The position numbers were made by a program, and so were the translations under genes. A stretch of DNA of 32,551 nucleotides from the NCBI GenBank assembly GCA_025201805.1, contig MU619250.1:297599-330149 (forward strand). Reading direction: 5' to 3'. Of this stretch, positions 13,540 through 23,181 are shown one piece after another. The notes below the pieces were generated by a model that saw only the letters and a program-made list of their open reading frames with translations, was not told the DNA's origin and did not search any database. The stretch is from Parasitella parasitica. Lineage: Eukaryota > Mucoromycota > Mucoromycetes > Mucorales > Mucoraceae. Positions within the stretch are counted from its first letter, which is position 1. Every line of letters begins with the position of its first letter.

Positions 13540-14753
13540 TTTTTGTTTTTGTAGGACGAAAGAGAGGAAGAATAAGATATTTAGCTTGGTTGCCTGGATG
13601 TTTTGATTTATATAGGCCTTTAGATCTGATTTAAAATTCAGGTCCTTTCACCTTCCAGCCCCCCCCCCCACATTCAAATGTAATTGGTAACGTTAATTTT
13701 TTGAGCCTGAAAAATGAATCGAATTTTTTGATCTAAACAAGCCTGGCCTCGATACCCAATTGAAATGTTATTCCTTTGTCGACATTTTACCGACAAGCAT
13801 GGTCCGTCTAAATTATTGGTTTGGGATAGTTTGGATGGGGTTGATTATTATAAAGGATCTGTGGCCTTACCCAAGTATGAGTAGGAGTGTGCCGTCAAAA
13901 AAAAAAAAATCTATGCACATAGATTATGCTGCTTACTGTAATCCAATTGACCGTCGATATGTTTGGACATATGCTCCTTTTTTTGTTTGTTTTTGTGCTT
14001 GATCAACTCAGATTGAAAATCTGATAAAAAAGAATCAAAGCCTCCCCTCCACTATTGAACCGAATCCGTGAAAAAGACGTTATAGGGACCCCCCCCAATT
14101 CTTTTGAAATAAAAAAAAAAAGCTGTTTTTATCAATGTCGCTTTAAGATGTGTTTACTTTGTATTTAGCCGCTTAAAATACTCTGCTAGATTTACCTCAA
14201 CATTGGTGTAATAATATGCTTATGGCAAGTGCTCAGATTTGGTGTAACACCTTAATGGGATTGAAAGATGGTTACAAAAGTGCGCTGCTGAATTAAATAC
14301 CAAATCACAAAAGTACCACAAGTGCCTTTAAAAAAATTAAACAAGAATGAACCTGTGCATTTTCTTTATATCCACAGGAAAAGAGTAGATGTTCAGCGCA
14401 TAATCATTTAGCAGATGGAAATAATAGAAAAGCCGATGATGCCGCATGAGAAGAAACGAAGACAATTTGCAATGAGTCATATGAAATTGTAAAGTGCCTG
14501 AAAATTGTCATTTGCACTAGTTGATATTGTTTTCAGAAAACAACAGGAACAAAGCCTTGGTCAAAATCTATATACATGAATGGTATCTCTGTTTGAAATT
14601 TACGATAGATGAAGTTGGAAAGACCACATACGTACATAAAGAAGCATTATTATCAAGTGGAGAGACATGCATCTTTGGTACATTATGTGATCAAGCTTTT
14701 TGCTAATCCAGAATTAGCCCTGAGAAGCCTCTTTTAATGATACTAACAGTATA
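13540..14753. other. Intergenic region upstream of the NDUFA4-like gene, no further gene seen
   Basis: About 1.2 kb of AT-rich DNA between the NDUFA4-like promoter and the transposon derivative. It contains C runs at 13659-13669 (11 C) and 14089-14096 (8 C) and several A tracts. Frames at 13760-14002 and 14521-14706 are short, lack domains and have no convincing start context. No structured RNA was recognised. Confidence 0.5.
13607..13614 (-). promoter_or_regulatory. TATA box of the NDUFA4-like gene
   Basis: Minus-strand TATATAAA lies 68-75 nt upstream of the start codon at 13539, a typical distance for this window. Assigned by motif and position. Confidence 0.55.
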
Positions 14754-14773
14754 CAGCGGCTCCACTCCCAAAG

Positions 14774-14932
14774 TTCGTTTTCCAAAGTGCTAAATTCGCT
14801 TTTGTCGTCGACTGAAATTTGCTTTTTTCGCAGCCGAAAATTCGCTTTTTGATTGGTCAAAGTTCGTTTTTGTAAATCATTCAAATTCGCTTTGGCATCG
14901 CCCAAAGTTCGTTTTTACATTTGAAAAGTTCG
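14774..14932 (+). repeat. Phased array of eight TTCG-core sites, left arm
   Basis: Eight related sites with consensus AAA(G/T)TTCG(C/T)TTTT. Cores are at 14774, 14795, 14818 (TTTG variant), 14841, 14863, 14886, 14908 and 14929. Intervals are 21, 23, 23, 22, 23, 22 and 21 bp, close to two helical turns. All sites are in the same orientation relative to the terminus. The layout resembles subterminal transposase-binding repeats, but binding is inferred. Confidence 0.85.
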
Positions 14933-14957
14933 CTCTTAAAAAATTACAAGATATTGA

Positions 14958-15242
14958 CTAGAGTGATTTTTTATTAAAGCATTTTTCAAAATTATTAAGA
15001 GAATGATTGGCAGTGTTATAAAAGGCCTTTCTGCTGACACTTTCACTGGCTTCGACAATTCTGGTTTTCAAGTCTTGTGTTTCTGTAAATTCACTTTGCT
15101 TAACCGAATTCTTGATAATGGACCAGAAGTTTTCAACAGGATTGAGCTCAGGGGAATATGGGGGAAGATATATAGCTCTATAACCTCTCATTTCGATTAA
15201 GTTAGTGACACTATCTGAGGTATGGATCGGCGCATTATCCAT
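14958..15242 (-). pseudogene. Tc1-like transposase, C-terminal fragment (left arm)
   Basis: 94-codon frame for the C-terminal half of a DDE_3-type transposase. It opens with MDNAPIHTS, containing the second catalytic Asp, and continues with LPPYSPELNPVENFWSIIK, containing the catalytic Glu. Exactly 34 residues separate the Asp and Glu, as in Tc1 elements (DD34E). The DNA-binding N terminus and the first catalytic Asp are absent. Upstream, the frame runs into GACGTC-rich 12-mer repeats. It is nearly identical to the right-arm copy, differing by Phe versus Leu in the SRKAF/LYNT segment. Not expected to be active. Confidence 0.88.
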
Positions 15243-15243
15243 A

Positions 15244-15338
15244 GTAGAGGACGTCGTAGAGGACGTCGTCCTTTTTCAAGCTCAGTCTGCGTCGAAGTGG
15301 ACGTCGTAGAGGACGTCGTAGAGGACATCGTCCTTTTT
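15244..15338 (+). repeat. 12-mer GTAGAGGACGTC repeats, left arm
   Basis: Two clusters of a 12-base unit. There are two copies at 15244-15267 and three copies or variants at 15294-15329. Each cluster is followed by GTCCTTTTT. They sit exactly where the transposase frame loses homology, suggesting expansion at a break or join. The mirror copy lies at about 16006-16100 in the right arm. Confidence 0.85.
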
Positions 15339-15518
15339 GTTTTTCTAAACAATTTATAATTCTTTACAAAAAAAAATTGGAACACTAATGAACACCATAA
15401 CACGCGAGAAAGCGATTTGTATGTTCTACTGCGAACCATACAGCAAGGCTCGTGCTATAGACCTTTTAAACGGAATTGAAAATATTGGTCTTGATGTTTG
15501 TTACAAAGATGATCCCAC

Positions 15519-15825
15519 AAAACCAAGCTTACACTCAACAAAAAACATTGACCAAAACCCACACAAAAACAAAACAGACAAAAATAAAAAAACAAAAAAG
15601 AAAAAAAAAAAATCAGAAAAAAAAAGACAGTAGAAAAAAAGAAAGCATCAGAAAACACCGCAAAGCAAAAAAACTACCCAAAAACACAGGTTATAATAAT
15701 CGACAAGAGCACAAAAGACTACATCAAACAAAGAGAAAAGTTCATGCGTGCTACTTTCAAGCAAAGATCGATACGGATGATACCCGTAAGAATAAAAAGA
15801 TGCAGAGCAAAATAAAAGAGGCGCC
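15519..15825 (+). other. A-rich spacer between the inverted arms
   Basis: 307 bp with very high A and low T on the plus strand, especially 15540-15680, and no internal symmetry. A Lys-rich frame at 15476-15889 runs through it but is compositional and enters the right arm antisense to the transposase direction. I recognise no gene. It would form the loop if the arms paired. Confidence 0.75.
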
Positions 15826-16101
15826 GTGGGATCATCTTTGTAACAAACATCAAGACCAATATTTTCAATTCCGTTTAAAAGGTCTATAGCACGAGCCTTG
15901 CTGTATGGTTCGCAGTAGAACATACAAATCGCTTTCTCGCGTGTTATGGTGTTCATTAGTGTTCCAATTTTTTTTTGTAAAGAATTATAAATTGTTTAGA
16001 AAAACAAAAAGGACGATGTCCTCTACGACGTCCTCTACGACGTCCACTTCGACGCAGACTGAGCTTGAAAAAGGACGACGTCCTCTACGACGTCCTCTAC
16101 T

Positions 16102-16386
16102 ATGGATAATGCACCGATCCATACCTCAGATAGTGTCACTAACTTAATCGAAATGAGAGGTTATAGAGCTATATATCTTCCCCCATATTCCCCTGAGCTC
16201 AATCCTGTTGAAAACTTCTGGTCCATTATCAAGAATTCGGTTAAGCAAAGTGAATTTACAGAAACACAAGACTTGAAAACCAGAATTGTCGAAGCCAGTG
16301 AAAGTGTCAGCAGAAAGGCCCTTTATAACACTGCCAATCATTCTCTTAATAATTTTGAAAAATGCTTTAATAAAAAATCACTCTAG
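16102..16386 (+). pseudogene. Tc1-like transposase, C-terminal fragment (right arm)
   Basis: Mirror copy of the left-arm fragment: 94 codons with MDNAPIHTS and SPELNPVENFW and the 34-residue Asp-Glu spacing, ending in KKSL and a TAG stop. The N-terminal domains and first catalytic Asp are missing. The first Met is probably an internal residue of the original protein, not a real start. Reads outward towards the right terminus. Confidence 0.88.
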
Positions 16387-16411
16387 TCAATATCTTGTAA
16401 TTTTTTAAGAG

Positions 16412-16570
16412 CGAACTTTTCAAATGTAAAAACGAACTTTGGGCGATGCCAAAGCGAATTTGAATGATTTACAAAAACGAACTTTGACCAATCAAAAAGC
16501 GAATTTTCGGCTGCGAAAAAAGCAAATTTCAGTCGACGACAAAAGCGAATTTAGCACTTTGGAAAGCGAA
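16412..16570 (-). repeat. Phased array of eight TTCG-core sites, right arm
   Basis: Mirror of the left array, same spacing of 21-23 bp. The outermost site differs slightly (GAAGTTCGCTTT versus AAAGTTCGTTTT), accounting for two of the four arm mismatches. Confidence 0.85.
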
Positions 16571-16768
16571 CTTCGGGAGTGGAGCCGCTGTAAAAACTGG
16601 TGTTTTATTTTTATTTTGTTTTTGTTTTTTTTTCTTTAGAAATGCAAATAAACAAATGGAGGGTAAGAAAGTGAAAAAGGCAAGAGTATATTGTATGTAT
16701 TTGGAAAAGGAAAAAAGCAAAGAGAGACAGGATTATCACTTTTTTTTTTTTTTTTTTTGATTGAAAAA

Positions 16769-19700
16769 TTAATTGTCAGAGGTTAGAGGCATTGGCAATG
16801 ATAGCGATGGTGAAATGACAGCCTCATTTACATGTAAACCAGTCTTGCGTCCTCTGTTACGGCTGTAGCCAGAAGCATAATGATGCTGTTGTTGATAGCT
16901 GCCTCTACCGCCTGCTGTAACTCTCCCCGCGCCCTTTGCTGGTGAGCCATCCGTCACAACAGACCATGGGCGAGCCGCTCCAAGTGCGCCACCGCCCCCC
17001 CGTTTACGATTTGAATTACCTCTACCATTGGTTTGACAAATGCTAGGATATCTGGAATGTTTATGGCCATTTTTTGTATCGGTACTCAATGCGTGCTCAT
17101 TGTTAAAAGGTCGGCGATGCTGCCAGGACAACGTAGGATAGTAGATGGGTTGCACATTTTCCGTTCCCGCCAGCGGATAAGGTACTGCATATTGATTACT
17201 GGATAAATAAGCTTGCTGAGGCTTGAGGTACACACCGATAGGACGGTGCTGCTGTTGGTGATGATGTTGAGATGGAGGACCTGATTCGAGAGGAGAGAAA
17301 AAGCACAGCTAGTCAATTATACAAAGCCATGTCATCAACATTCGCTATCAAAACTTACCTTCAGGTTCGACACTTTTAGAAGAATTAACGCTACCAGGAC
17401 ATGTTGGCTGACCAGGATATCGATACACTAATACAGGAAAATGCCTGTTTACATGCATTTTTCTTTGCTGCGGAGGATGTGATTTGGACAGTGCAGATGC
17501 TGTACTATTACTGTTGCTAGTTACAGTCGTTGCAGTCGTAGCGACGCTGATAGCCTCCTCCTCCTCCACTTGAATTGCAGTGTTAGTTTGCCCCATCAGG
17601 GTAATTTCCTCGTCAGATTCTTCCGTATCCACCATGAAGCTCATATTAGCAGGTTTTCTAGCAGCAAGTTTATCGATGAAATCAGGGAATATGGGCGAAG
17701 ACGAGTTCTTTAGCAAGTTTGTCAACCGAGTCTTTTTCGAAAGGATGGCCTTTTTTCCTGGCTCGTGTTTTTTCAATATCTCGATCACAACTGGGTTTTC
17801 TTCATTGTCTTTGTGATGGCTACTTGCAGCCACTCTGTCTCTGCTACTTTTGGCGCTGGTAGCAGTATCTCTACGACCTCCTCGACTACTACCGCCGTTT
17901 TGAGTGTTTCGCCCAGATCGTTTTTGATTGCTGAAATTTTCATCACGAGTCCAGCCACCACGATTAGGAGTGCGACCATTCATTATAGTTGCAGGCATGG
18001 AACCCCACTCTTCGTCCTCGTAATTCAACACTTCAACATGCTGTTTTTGCTGCGCTTGTTCAGACAACTCGGACTTTTGCTGGCATTCTCGCTTCATCTC
18101 CTCCTCTACCTCCTTGACTCTTTTCTCTCGGTTCGACATATCGATCGCATTTTTCTCGGCTACCGTCTCTTGCAGTCTGACAGCAAAAGAAACCCAATCG
18201 GCGGAGGTGTTTTTCTGCTCAGCAGCAGCTGCTGGATCGGTTCTGATCGCAGAGACGTATTTTTCCCATTTCTCGTCATCGTCTGTCACTGATTTACTTG
18301 GCTTACCCTCCCCCTTTTCTTTCTTGTCGCCGGCGCGAGTCGGTTTGGGCTCTTTCTTTACGATGGCAACTGGTTTCGTTTCCTTTTTGAGTATTTGCGT
18401 AGGTGCGGGCAAGTGTTCACGGGAGGGAGATGTTTTAGGTTCGCTGTTTACAGCAGCCGCAGTCGCAGTGGTCGTTGCCGGTTTAGGTGCTTGTTTATTG
18501 GCAGCTACCAAATTCCAAGGCTTACTGGTATCCGGGATCTTGAACGATAGTGGCACTGCCTTGGACGCTGTTGCTGGAGCTGCATGAACAGGAGCCGTTT
18601 TTAACGGCGATGATGGTGATGATGAGGATGGTGGTGGTGGTGGTGACGATGATGATGACGAGGATGTATTGCGTTTAGCTGTCGCTGGTGTCTCAGCAGA
18701 TGTCTCTACAGTCGATTTATCAGCAGCAGGCTTTTTTAATATCGTCATTGTCTTCAATTCGCTTTGCTTGGCAGCCAATGCGTCTGCCTTTTGCTTGGCG
18801 CGTTCGGCAACAGCCTTGAATTCTGCCTCTTGCTCTTCTAATCGTTTCTTGGCGCGTTCCGCGGCAGTCAGCATGAGACTTTTCTGCACTGCAGTGATTT
18901 CCTCACCACTATCAGTTGTGGCGACGGTGATAGGGTCAGGTGTGATTTGCAACGGATTGCCGCTATTTTCTTCACGAGAGTGATCTGATCTGAAACTTTG
19001 ATCTGATAAACGCCGAGATCTAGGAAGAAAACCGGCGTGGTGGTATGATCCGTTGTCATGCTTCCTGTCGTAGCTAGATCTTCTATTTCCGTAATGTGGT
19101 TGCTCCGTGTTGTCTCGTCGAGTGGATAGCGGCTGGGCAGTTTTACTAGTCCATCTGTCATTTGTACCTGAAGCAGACAAATTGCGTCGTTCGTAAGTTC
19201 CCTCTGTGCTAGCGCGCCTACTGTTGTAGCTTGCATTATTGTATCGGGAACTATACCCGTGATCCTCAGAACGACGATAAGATTTGTAATGAGGGTGGGG
19301 ATGCTGGTTATGGTGGCTTTGGTTGTGATGCTGGTGATCGCTGTTGTCATGATGGTGGTGATATTGCTGCTTTGCAGGGTAACTTCTATCGTAATCGTCC
19401 GTAAAACGCTCCGAAGGTAAAACCGGATCTGCAGCCTTGGAAGCAGCAGCAGCAGCTGAAGACGGACGACTGCCTGTGCTGGAAGAATCGGATTCCACTC
19501 GAATCTTTGTACCATCTTCGAATTCGACCACGTCCACAGAGAATTCGTCCAGATCCTCACTCACCATCTGCTCTGCATGTTAATGACCTTGACAACCCAA
19601 CACTACTTTGACGGCTTCTTACCTCGTCCCATGATATGTGGTTTGGATCTGACGAAGCATACATCAAGTACTCATCCTAAGTTATACATTAGTGCATCAG

Positions 19701-20497
19701 AGCTAAAAAGAAGAAAAAAAGCTAGCTTGACTAAAAAAAAAAAAAAAAGAGTATAAATCTTACAATCAGTGATGGTTTCTCTATATCATATATAAATCGT
19801 GTGAGTCAATTCTATTGGTGTGTGAGAAATTACGGTATATGCAGCAAGTCTACTTACTGTTGGTTCCAGAAGCGGCTTCAGCAGCTGTGGGGAAATCAGT
19901 TGAAGGAGCTGGGGTCTGCGTAATAGTAGGAACCGCCCATGCTCTTGCAGTTGTGCTGGCATTAGTTACTGCTGCAGCAGCTGCAGGAATCAAGACAGGT
20001 GATGTAGCTGTGTCTGGTGATTTCTTGGTTTTATCAATGATAGCCTCTGCAACCGGCTTTTTCTCTGGTGGTTGCGCTGATGGCTCAATGTCTGTCTGTG
20101 CTACTTGCTGCTGCACCATTGAGGGTGAACTAGAAGCCGAGCCCCAGCCATGGGATGTGGCAGGTGAGGATGCAAGAGCGTCCGAACCTACAGCATGCTC
20201 TCTTCGCAAACTAGGAAGGTTTATTGGACGAGGCGCTGATACTTTGCTGGAGAGCAGCCTTTGACGGGCTTGCGAGTTACGGTTACCTTGACACAGAGGG
20301 TTTATTTAGAGAGTTTCTGTGTTGTTCAATGCGTCTTATTTACCTGTATTAGTGTTGCTGTTGCTGCCGCTTCCGATGCTGCTGCTGTTGTTGTTCAACA
20401 TGATGGGACTCTTTGGCGTTGTCGTGTATTTCTTTGAAGGCGTGCTTATTGGACTGGGAGACGTAAATCTGACAGATGGAGTATCTCCAGAAGACAT
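16769..20497 (-). CDS. PRRC2/BAT2_N-like low-complexity, probably RNA-associated protein
   Basis: Large disordered protein of 1,109 aa. Five exons: 20497-20344, 20286-19858, 19648-19623, 19567-17359 and 17280-16769; 3,330 nt with phases closing. Residues about 69-78 (APRPINLPSL) followed by SHGWG resemble the BAT2_N motif of PRRC2 proteins (P-x-NLPSL ... G-x-GW). A charged helix MLTAAERAKKRLEEQEAEF resembles the Arg/Glu-rich coiled coil of that family. Other features are a conserved-looking block SVDVVEFEDGTKI, PSERFTDDYDRSYP, a His-rich stretch around residues 270-300, poly-Ser/Pro tracts and a Gly/Arg-rich C-terminal part. PRRC2 proteins act in translation initiation and stress granules; a similar role here is inference. 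The third exon is only 26 nt and alternatives there break the frame. Confidence 0.68.
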
Positions 20498-20668
20498 TTA
20501 GTGTGTTTGTGTGTGTACGCGTTTTTATTTAAAGAGGGAATGAAAAAGGATAATTTTCGTTCATGAGGTTCAAGTGAAATATAGGAGTGTGGAAAATGTT
20601 TGCAACCAGTAGTCTCTTTTTTTTTTGTGATACATGATCCCACATGGTTGGAAATGTTGTCAAATTAA

Positions 20669-22902
20669 TCAGCGTTTTTTATTGCCACCTAATGCAACGC
20701 TTTTAGGTATATAGAAGCTCTGAAAGAAGCTGACTATGGATAGCAACCCAATGATATAGTAAATTAAATGTCTGTCAAACGGAAACTGGTTTCCATCCTT
20801 GATTGATTTTGACCAGAGATAGCCCCCAAAGCTTGGCCCTACATTAAACATAAAACATTAGACATTTTGCTTCATTTTAGCAAGAATGTGAATGCGTGTA
20901 TTACCCAATGCTCGCACAAGAGACAGACATGATTGGCAAATTCTAAAAGCGAAAAAGTTTTGAGTCGTCCAGCAAAATAGTCCAACGTCGCAGCCTGCAC
21001 TTACCCATTCACTGTGCCCAAAATTTCTGGAGCAGCAGATGTGCTCACCTGTTACATGGTAAAAAAAAAATGGATGAGACGATGGCCATATTGCACACAC
21101 ACACACACCCCAACACAATGCACTTACCATAATACCCATTCCTGTATATGCTGAACAAACACCTCCATATCGAATCAACATTAAAAGCAAATATCCGAGC
21201 CTGAATGTCCAGTCTGAACTTGGGTCACCACCCGGATGATTGGAAGCAACCCATGCTCTCAATGTAGACAGCTCAGGGAACAAAAAGTAGACTGGCAAAA
21301 ATAAGAGAAAAGCAAACCTGCACAGATCCAATATCGAGTAATGTCTGGTTAATCTGGGATAGACGCCAAACTGGAAAATAAGCTGAATAACACCAAAGAA
21401 TGACAGTGTCTTTGCGAAATCAGTTCTTGTGATACCGAGTCCACCAGCGTTGACAGGAGCCGTGAAATACAGTGGCAATACTTCCTCAAACACCATGGCA
21501 TGGAAGCCAAATATACTATGTGTGTATAAACAAATGAGATTATGGACATTTCACAGCGACTTTACTTACGAATACGCAATGATGACAGCAAAGGAGGTTC
21601 TAGTAACAAGACGCATGGATCCGCTCTTTGGTATCATCCTCTTTGCTGTTGCTTCATCCATAGTATTGTTGTTGTTGTTGTTGTTGTTGCCTGTCAAGAG
21701 AGCCGTACGCTCGTTTGGCTCGTTTTCAGCGTCCCATCGCTTGTTGGCTAGCACAGTAGGGTTGGATTCCTTCAAGTAGAAATAACCAACGACAAAACCA
21801 ATCATGGAGCCACAAGCAGAGACAAAGCAGGGCAAAAAGTAGGGATAATATGTAAAGAAGGCTGAGCCGCCAAAGATGTCAGGGAACTGTTCAGCCGGTC
21901 TTGCAAGATAGCCACCGAGAACTGGCCCAGCTTTTGTAGAGAGAAGAAGGTTAATTAGGCAGCTCTACATCCCCCCCCAAACGAAACACTCACCGATCAT
22001 GCCTGTGCCCCAACAGAAGCCAAAGATTGAGAACGCTTTTGCTTTATTTGTATTGTCAGTGATCTCACTGACCATACTGCGTGCAACACCTGAATTGCCA
22101 TTCATGATGCCACACAATGCTCTTGACGCAATGGCCCACCAGAGAGTCTTGCTTAGACCAAACAAGCAGGAAGAAACTGAATTTCCAACCAACCCTACCA
22201 GCAGGACAGGCCGTCTGCCGTATCGATCTGATATTCTACCCCACATAATCGCAGTGCAGAACTGCGCAACAAAGAACACGGATGCTGCGGAATGCATGTT
22301 AATAGTTATGCCAATGCGTAATGTGATCCGAACTTACTAATCCATCCTGCGTAAGCGCCAATTTCCTTTTCATCATCAGACAGGTGAAAGTCCTTGATCT
22401 ACAATATACAAGCAATTAGGGCTCCATGCGTTTCCTCTCCCCTGTGCTTTAAAAGAGTGAGCTTTGTACTTACCATAAAGTAGATGAATGGGAACAAGAT
22501 GGTCGATGTCAGCGGCTCGCTGAAGAGCAAGATGGAAATCACTAGCATTTGTACTTTTGGTAGGGGCGTGATCTGCTCGTTATCAGCGCCGTCGATAGAG
22601 CTTTGATCAGATGAGTTGTCGTCGTTCAGCAGATGGTCCCCGTCGGCACCAGGATGCTTGAGCGACGACGCATTGGTGTGATGAGACCCTCTTCGTGTGT
22701 CCATAATCTTTGGGATGGCAATGATTGGAGTTGTGTGACCCGTCGAATTAAAATTGCTCAAATTAGAGTTGATTGACTGATTATTGCCATGCGGATAAAA
22801 GTGATTGTATGCAGCGCTGTTGTGAGCATCGTCCTCTGGCTCGTACAGATAACTGGAGATGCTGTCTGTGTAGCTCTTGGAGAGTGTGTCCTGAGGATCC
22901 AT
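20669..22902 (-). CDS. MFS transporter of the ZIFL/TetA-like type
   Basis: Twelve-helix major facilitator of 593 aa, probably a proton-coupled antiporter of the zinc-induced-facilitator-like group; its substrate is unknown. Eight exons: 22902-22474, 22398-22338, 22284-21994, 21930-21570, 21515-21128, 21048-21005, 20942-20905 and 20838-20669; 1,782 nt, phases consistent. A Ser/Asn/His-rich cytosolic N terminus of about 110 residues precedes helix 1. Motif A is GRISDRYGRRPVLL between helices 2 and 3. The central loop contains eight consecutive Asn coded by an AAC microsatellite. The C-terminal half carries SLVRALGPSFGGYLW, typical of this group. Exons 6 and 7 are only 44 and 38 nt. A TATA element lies about 105 nt upstream. 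Confidence 0.87.
21666..21689 (-). repeat. AAC trinucleotide repeat coding for eight Asn
   Basis: Eight tandem triplets inside exon 4 of the MFS transporter, in the large cytosolic loop between the two six-helix halves. Likely a length-variable linker. Confidence 0.85.
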
Positions 22903-23005
22903 GACTTGATGTGTACAGAATTAAGAAATGAAAAAGACAAGGAAAGACAAGGAAGAAAAAAACGAAGAAGAAAGAGGGGAAAAAAAGGAGATCGATGTAG
23001 AGCAC

Positions 23006-23013
23006 ATTATATA
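23006..23013 (-). promoter_or_regulatory. TATA box of the MFS transporter gene
   Basis: Minus-strand TATATAAT about 105 nt upstream of the ATG at 22902, in the short gap after the ECM33-like 3' end. Assigned by motif and distance. Confidence 0.45.
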
Positions 23014-23181
23014 CGTACATGTAGGGAACAACAACGAAAACTGTATAGCAAAAAAGAAAAATAACCTCGTTTTGGGGTCACATTGAGTCAGAAATAAGCA
23101 TGCATTCCAAACAACCTCCTCGACGCATTTAACATTAAAATAGAATAATTTATTATATATAGTAGAAAAGCAGCAACTAAA

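Larger units (their letters stand above)
14754..15518 (+). repeat. Left arm of the inverted repeat (765 bp)
   Basis: Reverse complement of 15826-16590. Differences noticed by eye are two near the outer end (within about 30 bp of the terminus), one causing Phe/Leu in the transposase fragment, and one next to its DNA-coded MDNAP motif; no gaps were found. From outside in it holds the terminal repeat, the array of TTCG sites, the transposase C-terminal fragment, GACGTC-containing 12-mers, and about 180 bp of unassigned sequence. Confidence 0.92.
14754..16590. mobile_element. Palindromic Tc1-like transposon derivative with 765-bp inverted arms
   Basis: A 1,837-bp unit made of two inverted arms (14754-15518 and 15826-16590) around a 307-bp spacer. 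Both termini start with the same 16 bases, CAGCGGCTCCACTCCC, and each is flanked by TA (14752-14753 and 16591-16592). This matches the TA target duplication of the Tc1/mariner superfamily. Each arm carries the C-terminal part of a DDE transposase reading outward towards its terminus. No intact transposase exists, so movement would need a helper enzyme. By eye the arms differ at only four positions and have equal length, so the structure is young or kept uniform by gene conversion. It lies between the NDUFA4-like and PRRC2-like genes, 178 bp from the 3' end of the latter. Confidence 0.88.
15826..16590 (-). repeat. Right arm of the inverted repeat (765 bp)
   Basis: Inverted copy of 14754-15518 with the same content in mirror order: unassigned inner segment, 12-mer clusters, transposase fragment, TTCG-site array and terminal repeat ending CCGCTG before TA. 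Confidence 0.92.

Noticed and set aside
15476-15889. 137-codon Lys-rich frame through the transposon spacer
   Set aside because: It arises from A-rich low-complexity DNA and continues into the antisense of the right arm, so it is compositional and not a gene.
14941-16400. CRISPR-like or prokaryotic repeat array
   Set aside because: The repeats here are transposon subterminal sites and 12-mers in a eukaryotic genome with spliceosomal introns. No spacer-repeat pattern is present.
14754-16590. Palindrome as a pure sequencing or assembly fold-back artefact
   Set aside because: The arms carry a few differences, the 307-bp spacer is asymmetric and both ends stop exactly at TA-flanked transposon termini. 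An artefact would not end at element boundaries. Long reads would still be worthwhile.
18868-19560. 230-codon alternative frame on the minus strand
   Set aside because: It overlaps the PRRC2-like exon in another frame. Its composition follows from the low-complexity repeats and it lacks the conserved motifs of the main frame.
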